Shown here: positions 5,837-6,353 of the stretch, one piece after another
How the letters are laid out: each line of letters begins with the position of its first letter
Numbering within the stretch: position 1 is the first letter of the stretch
Assembly (NCBI GenBank): GCA_027064285.1
Contig: JAMOPX010000204.1
Span: 1-6,353 of the forward strand
Source: Desulfobacterales bacterium
GTDB lineage: Bacteria; Desulfobacterota; DSM-4660; Desulfatiglandales; JALVZP01
Reading direction: 5' to 3'
DNA length: 6,353 bases
Translations under genes and position numbers: made by a program
Notes under the pieces: generated by a model
The model's input: the letters and a program-made list of their open reading frames with translations, nothing else
Database searches by the model: none
Told to the model about the DNA's origin: nothing

Positions 5837-5878
5837 ATAAGCTGCCTGTTTGAAAAATTTTTTAATAAACAGGCTTAT
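5837..5878 (+). promoter_or_regulatory. hairpin that would cover the ribosome site of the tnpB remnant
   Basis: CCTGTTT (5845-5851) pairs with AAACAGG (5867-5873) and ATAAG (5837-5841) with CTTAT (5874-5878), leaving a three-base bulge on the left. The loop is an A/T run that could extend the stem. The right arm contains ACAGG, five bases before the ATG at 5879-5881, so the only plausible Shine-Dalgarno site is paired. Stem-loops that hide the transposase ribosome site are known in IS200, and this may be an analogous control. It is inferred from sequence only. Confidence 0.5.
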
Positions 5879-6353
5879 ATGTTCTTGATTAGTAGACAAA
5901 ATAATAATATAACCCATGCTAAAATGCAATTGAGAAGATACAGATCAAAGGAAATTCCTAAGGATGCTAAGATAGGAGAGGCAACAGTTCTTAGAGAATC
6001 AGATGGTTGGTTTGTGTCAATTGTAGTTAAAGCTAATTTCTATAAACCTGCAGAAGACAGCAGTCTTGTTGGCATAGATATGGGTATTCGGGACTTTGCA
6101 TGTCTATCTGATGGAACAGAGATAAGACATCCTCATGTTCTGGAAAAATGACTTTGTCTACATAGCCAAAAGCCACGGGGTGGTGGTGGAAAATTCAGCA
6201 TGGAGCACCTTTATCAGAATGCTTGAATACAAGTGCAGGCAGTATGGGCAGATATTTCTAAAAGTAGATCCCAGAAAGAGCAGTCAGACCTGTTCAGCGT
6301 GTGGTTTTGTTCATCCTAAAAATAGAAAAGGGAAAATCTTCTGCTGTCTGCAC
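5879..6353 (+). pseudogene. tnpB: tnpB-like RNA-guided nuclease gene, truncated N-terminus and internal deletions
   Basis: The first frame (5879-6148) matches the TnpB segment ending its beta-barrel/REC part, RSKEIPKDAKIGEATVLR, then DGWFVSI, then RuvC-I GIDMGIRDFACLSDGT with the catalytic Asp at 6077-6079. It stops at TGA 6149-6151. The +1 frame then continues from 6141 with KNDFVYIAKSHGVVVEN (RuvC-II Glu at 6189-6191), followed directly by SAWSTFIRMLEYK, VDPRKSSQTCSACG of the zinc finger, and FCCLH at the window edge. Compared with TnpB, most of the N-terminal domain, the helical stretch between the RuvC-I block and KNDF, and the stretch between VVVEN and SAW are missing, and the frame shifts at the first internal junction. 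The few residues MFLISRQNNN at the start may be the original N-terminus. An inactive relic is much the likeliest reading. Confidence 0.8.

Larger units (their letters stand above)
5777..6353 (+). mobile_element. IS200/IS605-group (IS608-like) insertion remnant, left end plus damaged tnpB
   Basis: A TTAC at 5773-5776 is followed by a structured left end and then tnpB remnants running to the window edge. Cleavage of the left end directly after TTAC is the habit of IS608-type elements, and the hairpin loop resembles that of IS608 (TAGCTT...GCTATGGG). No tnpA (Y1 transposase) is seen between the left end and tnpB, so the element was either tnpB-only or has lost tnpA. The right end lies outside the window. 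Confidence 0.6.

Noticed and set aside
5744..5878. An in-frame ATG at 5744 that would lengthen the tnpB remnant by 45 codons
   Set aside because: This stretch runs through the TTAC and both left-end hairpins and its translation does not resemble a TnpB N-terminus, so it is transposon end and not coding DNA.

Overview
The window looks like bacterial chromosome from an AT-rich, probably thermophilic and anaerobic lineage. Arginine is mostly AGA/AGG and the proteins are rich in Lys, Glu and Ile. Strong Shine-Dalgarno sites (AGGAGGTG, GGGAGGAG) and a near-consensus TTGACA/TATAGT promoter argue for Bacteria over Archaea. I cannot name the genus; Dictyoglomus-, Caldisericum- or Atribacter-like organisms would fit, but that is a guess. 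No rRNA, tRNA or CRISPR array is visible.

Layout. (1) Bases 1-278, minus strand: a small ribbon-helix-helix-type antitoxin followed by the start of a MazF/PemK-like toxin. The toxin reading frame carries an in-frame TAG, so the toxin looks dead or mis-sequenced. (2) Bases 279-595: no intact gene. It holds an 18-bp inverted repeat and then a GC-rich IS200/IS605 right end that keeps only the last ~34 codons of a tnpB and the terminal hairpin, i.e. an orphan omegaRNA-like segment. (3) Bases 596-1039, plus strand: a Mut7-C (PIN-like) RNase-family protein with a C-terminal zinc ribbon. (4) Bases 1040-5719, minus strand: four housekeeping-type genes, transcribed in the order purD-like, thiolase-like, PiT phosphate transporter, DUF47/PhoU-like protein. 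The thiolase gene has its own strong promoter and a clear terminator. The PiT and DUF47 genes form a two-gene phosphate-uptake operon. (5) Bases 5777-6353, plus strand: a second IS200/IS605-group remnant, with an IS608-like left-end hairpin behind a TTAC and a tnpB that has lost most of its N-terminal region and middle. It runs off the window.

How it fits together: PiT imports phosphate and its DUF47 partner probably modulates it. The PurD-like ligase belongs to purine synthesis, and the thiolase-like enzyme to acyl-CoA metabolism. These share a strand but no obvious pathway. Decayed mobile DNA and a decayed toxin-antitoxin pair flank this core. I see no convincing new system; the most interesting items are the orphan omegaRNA-like right end with its adjoining palindrome, the broken toxin, and the atypical active-site residues in the thiolase, PurD-like and Mut7-C proteins.
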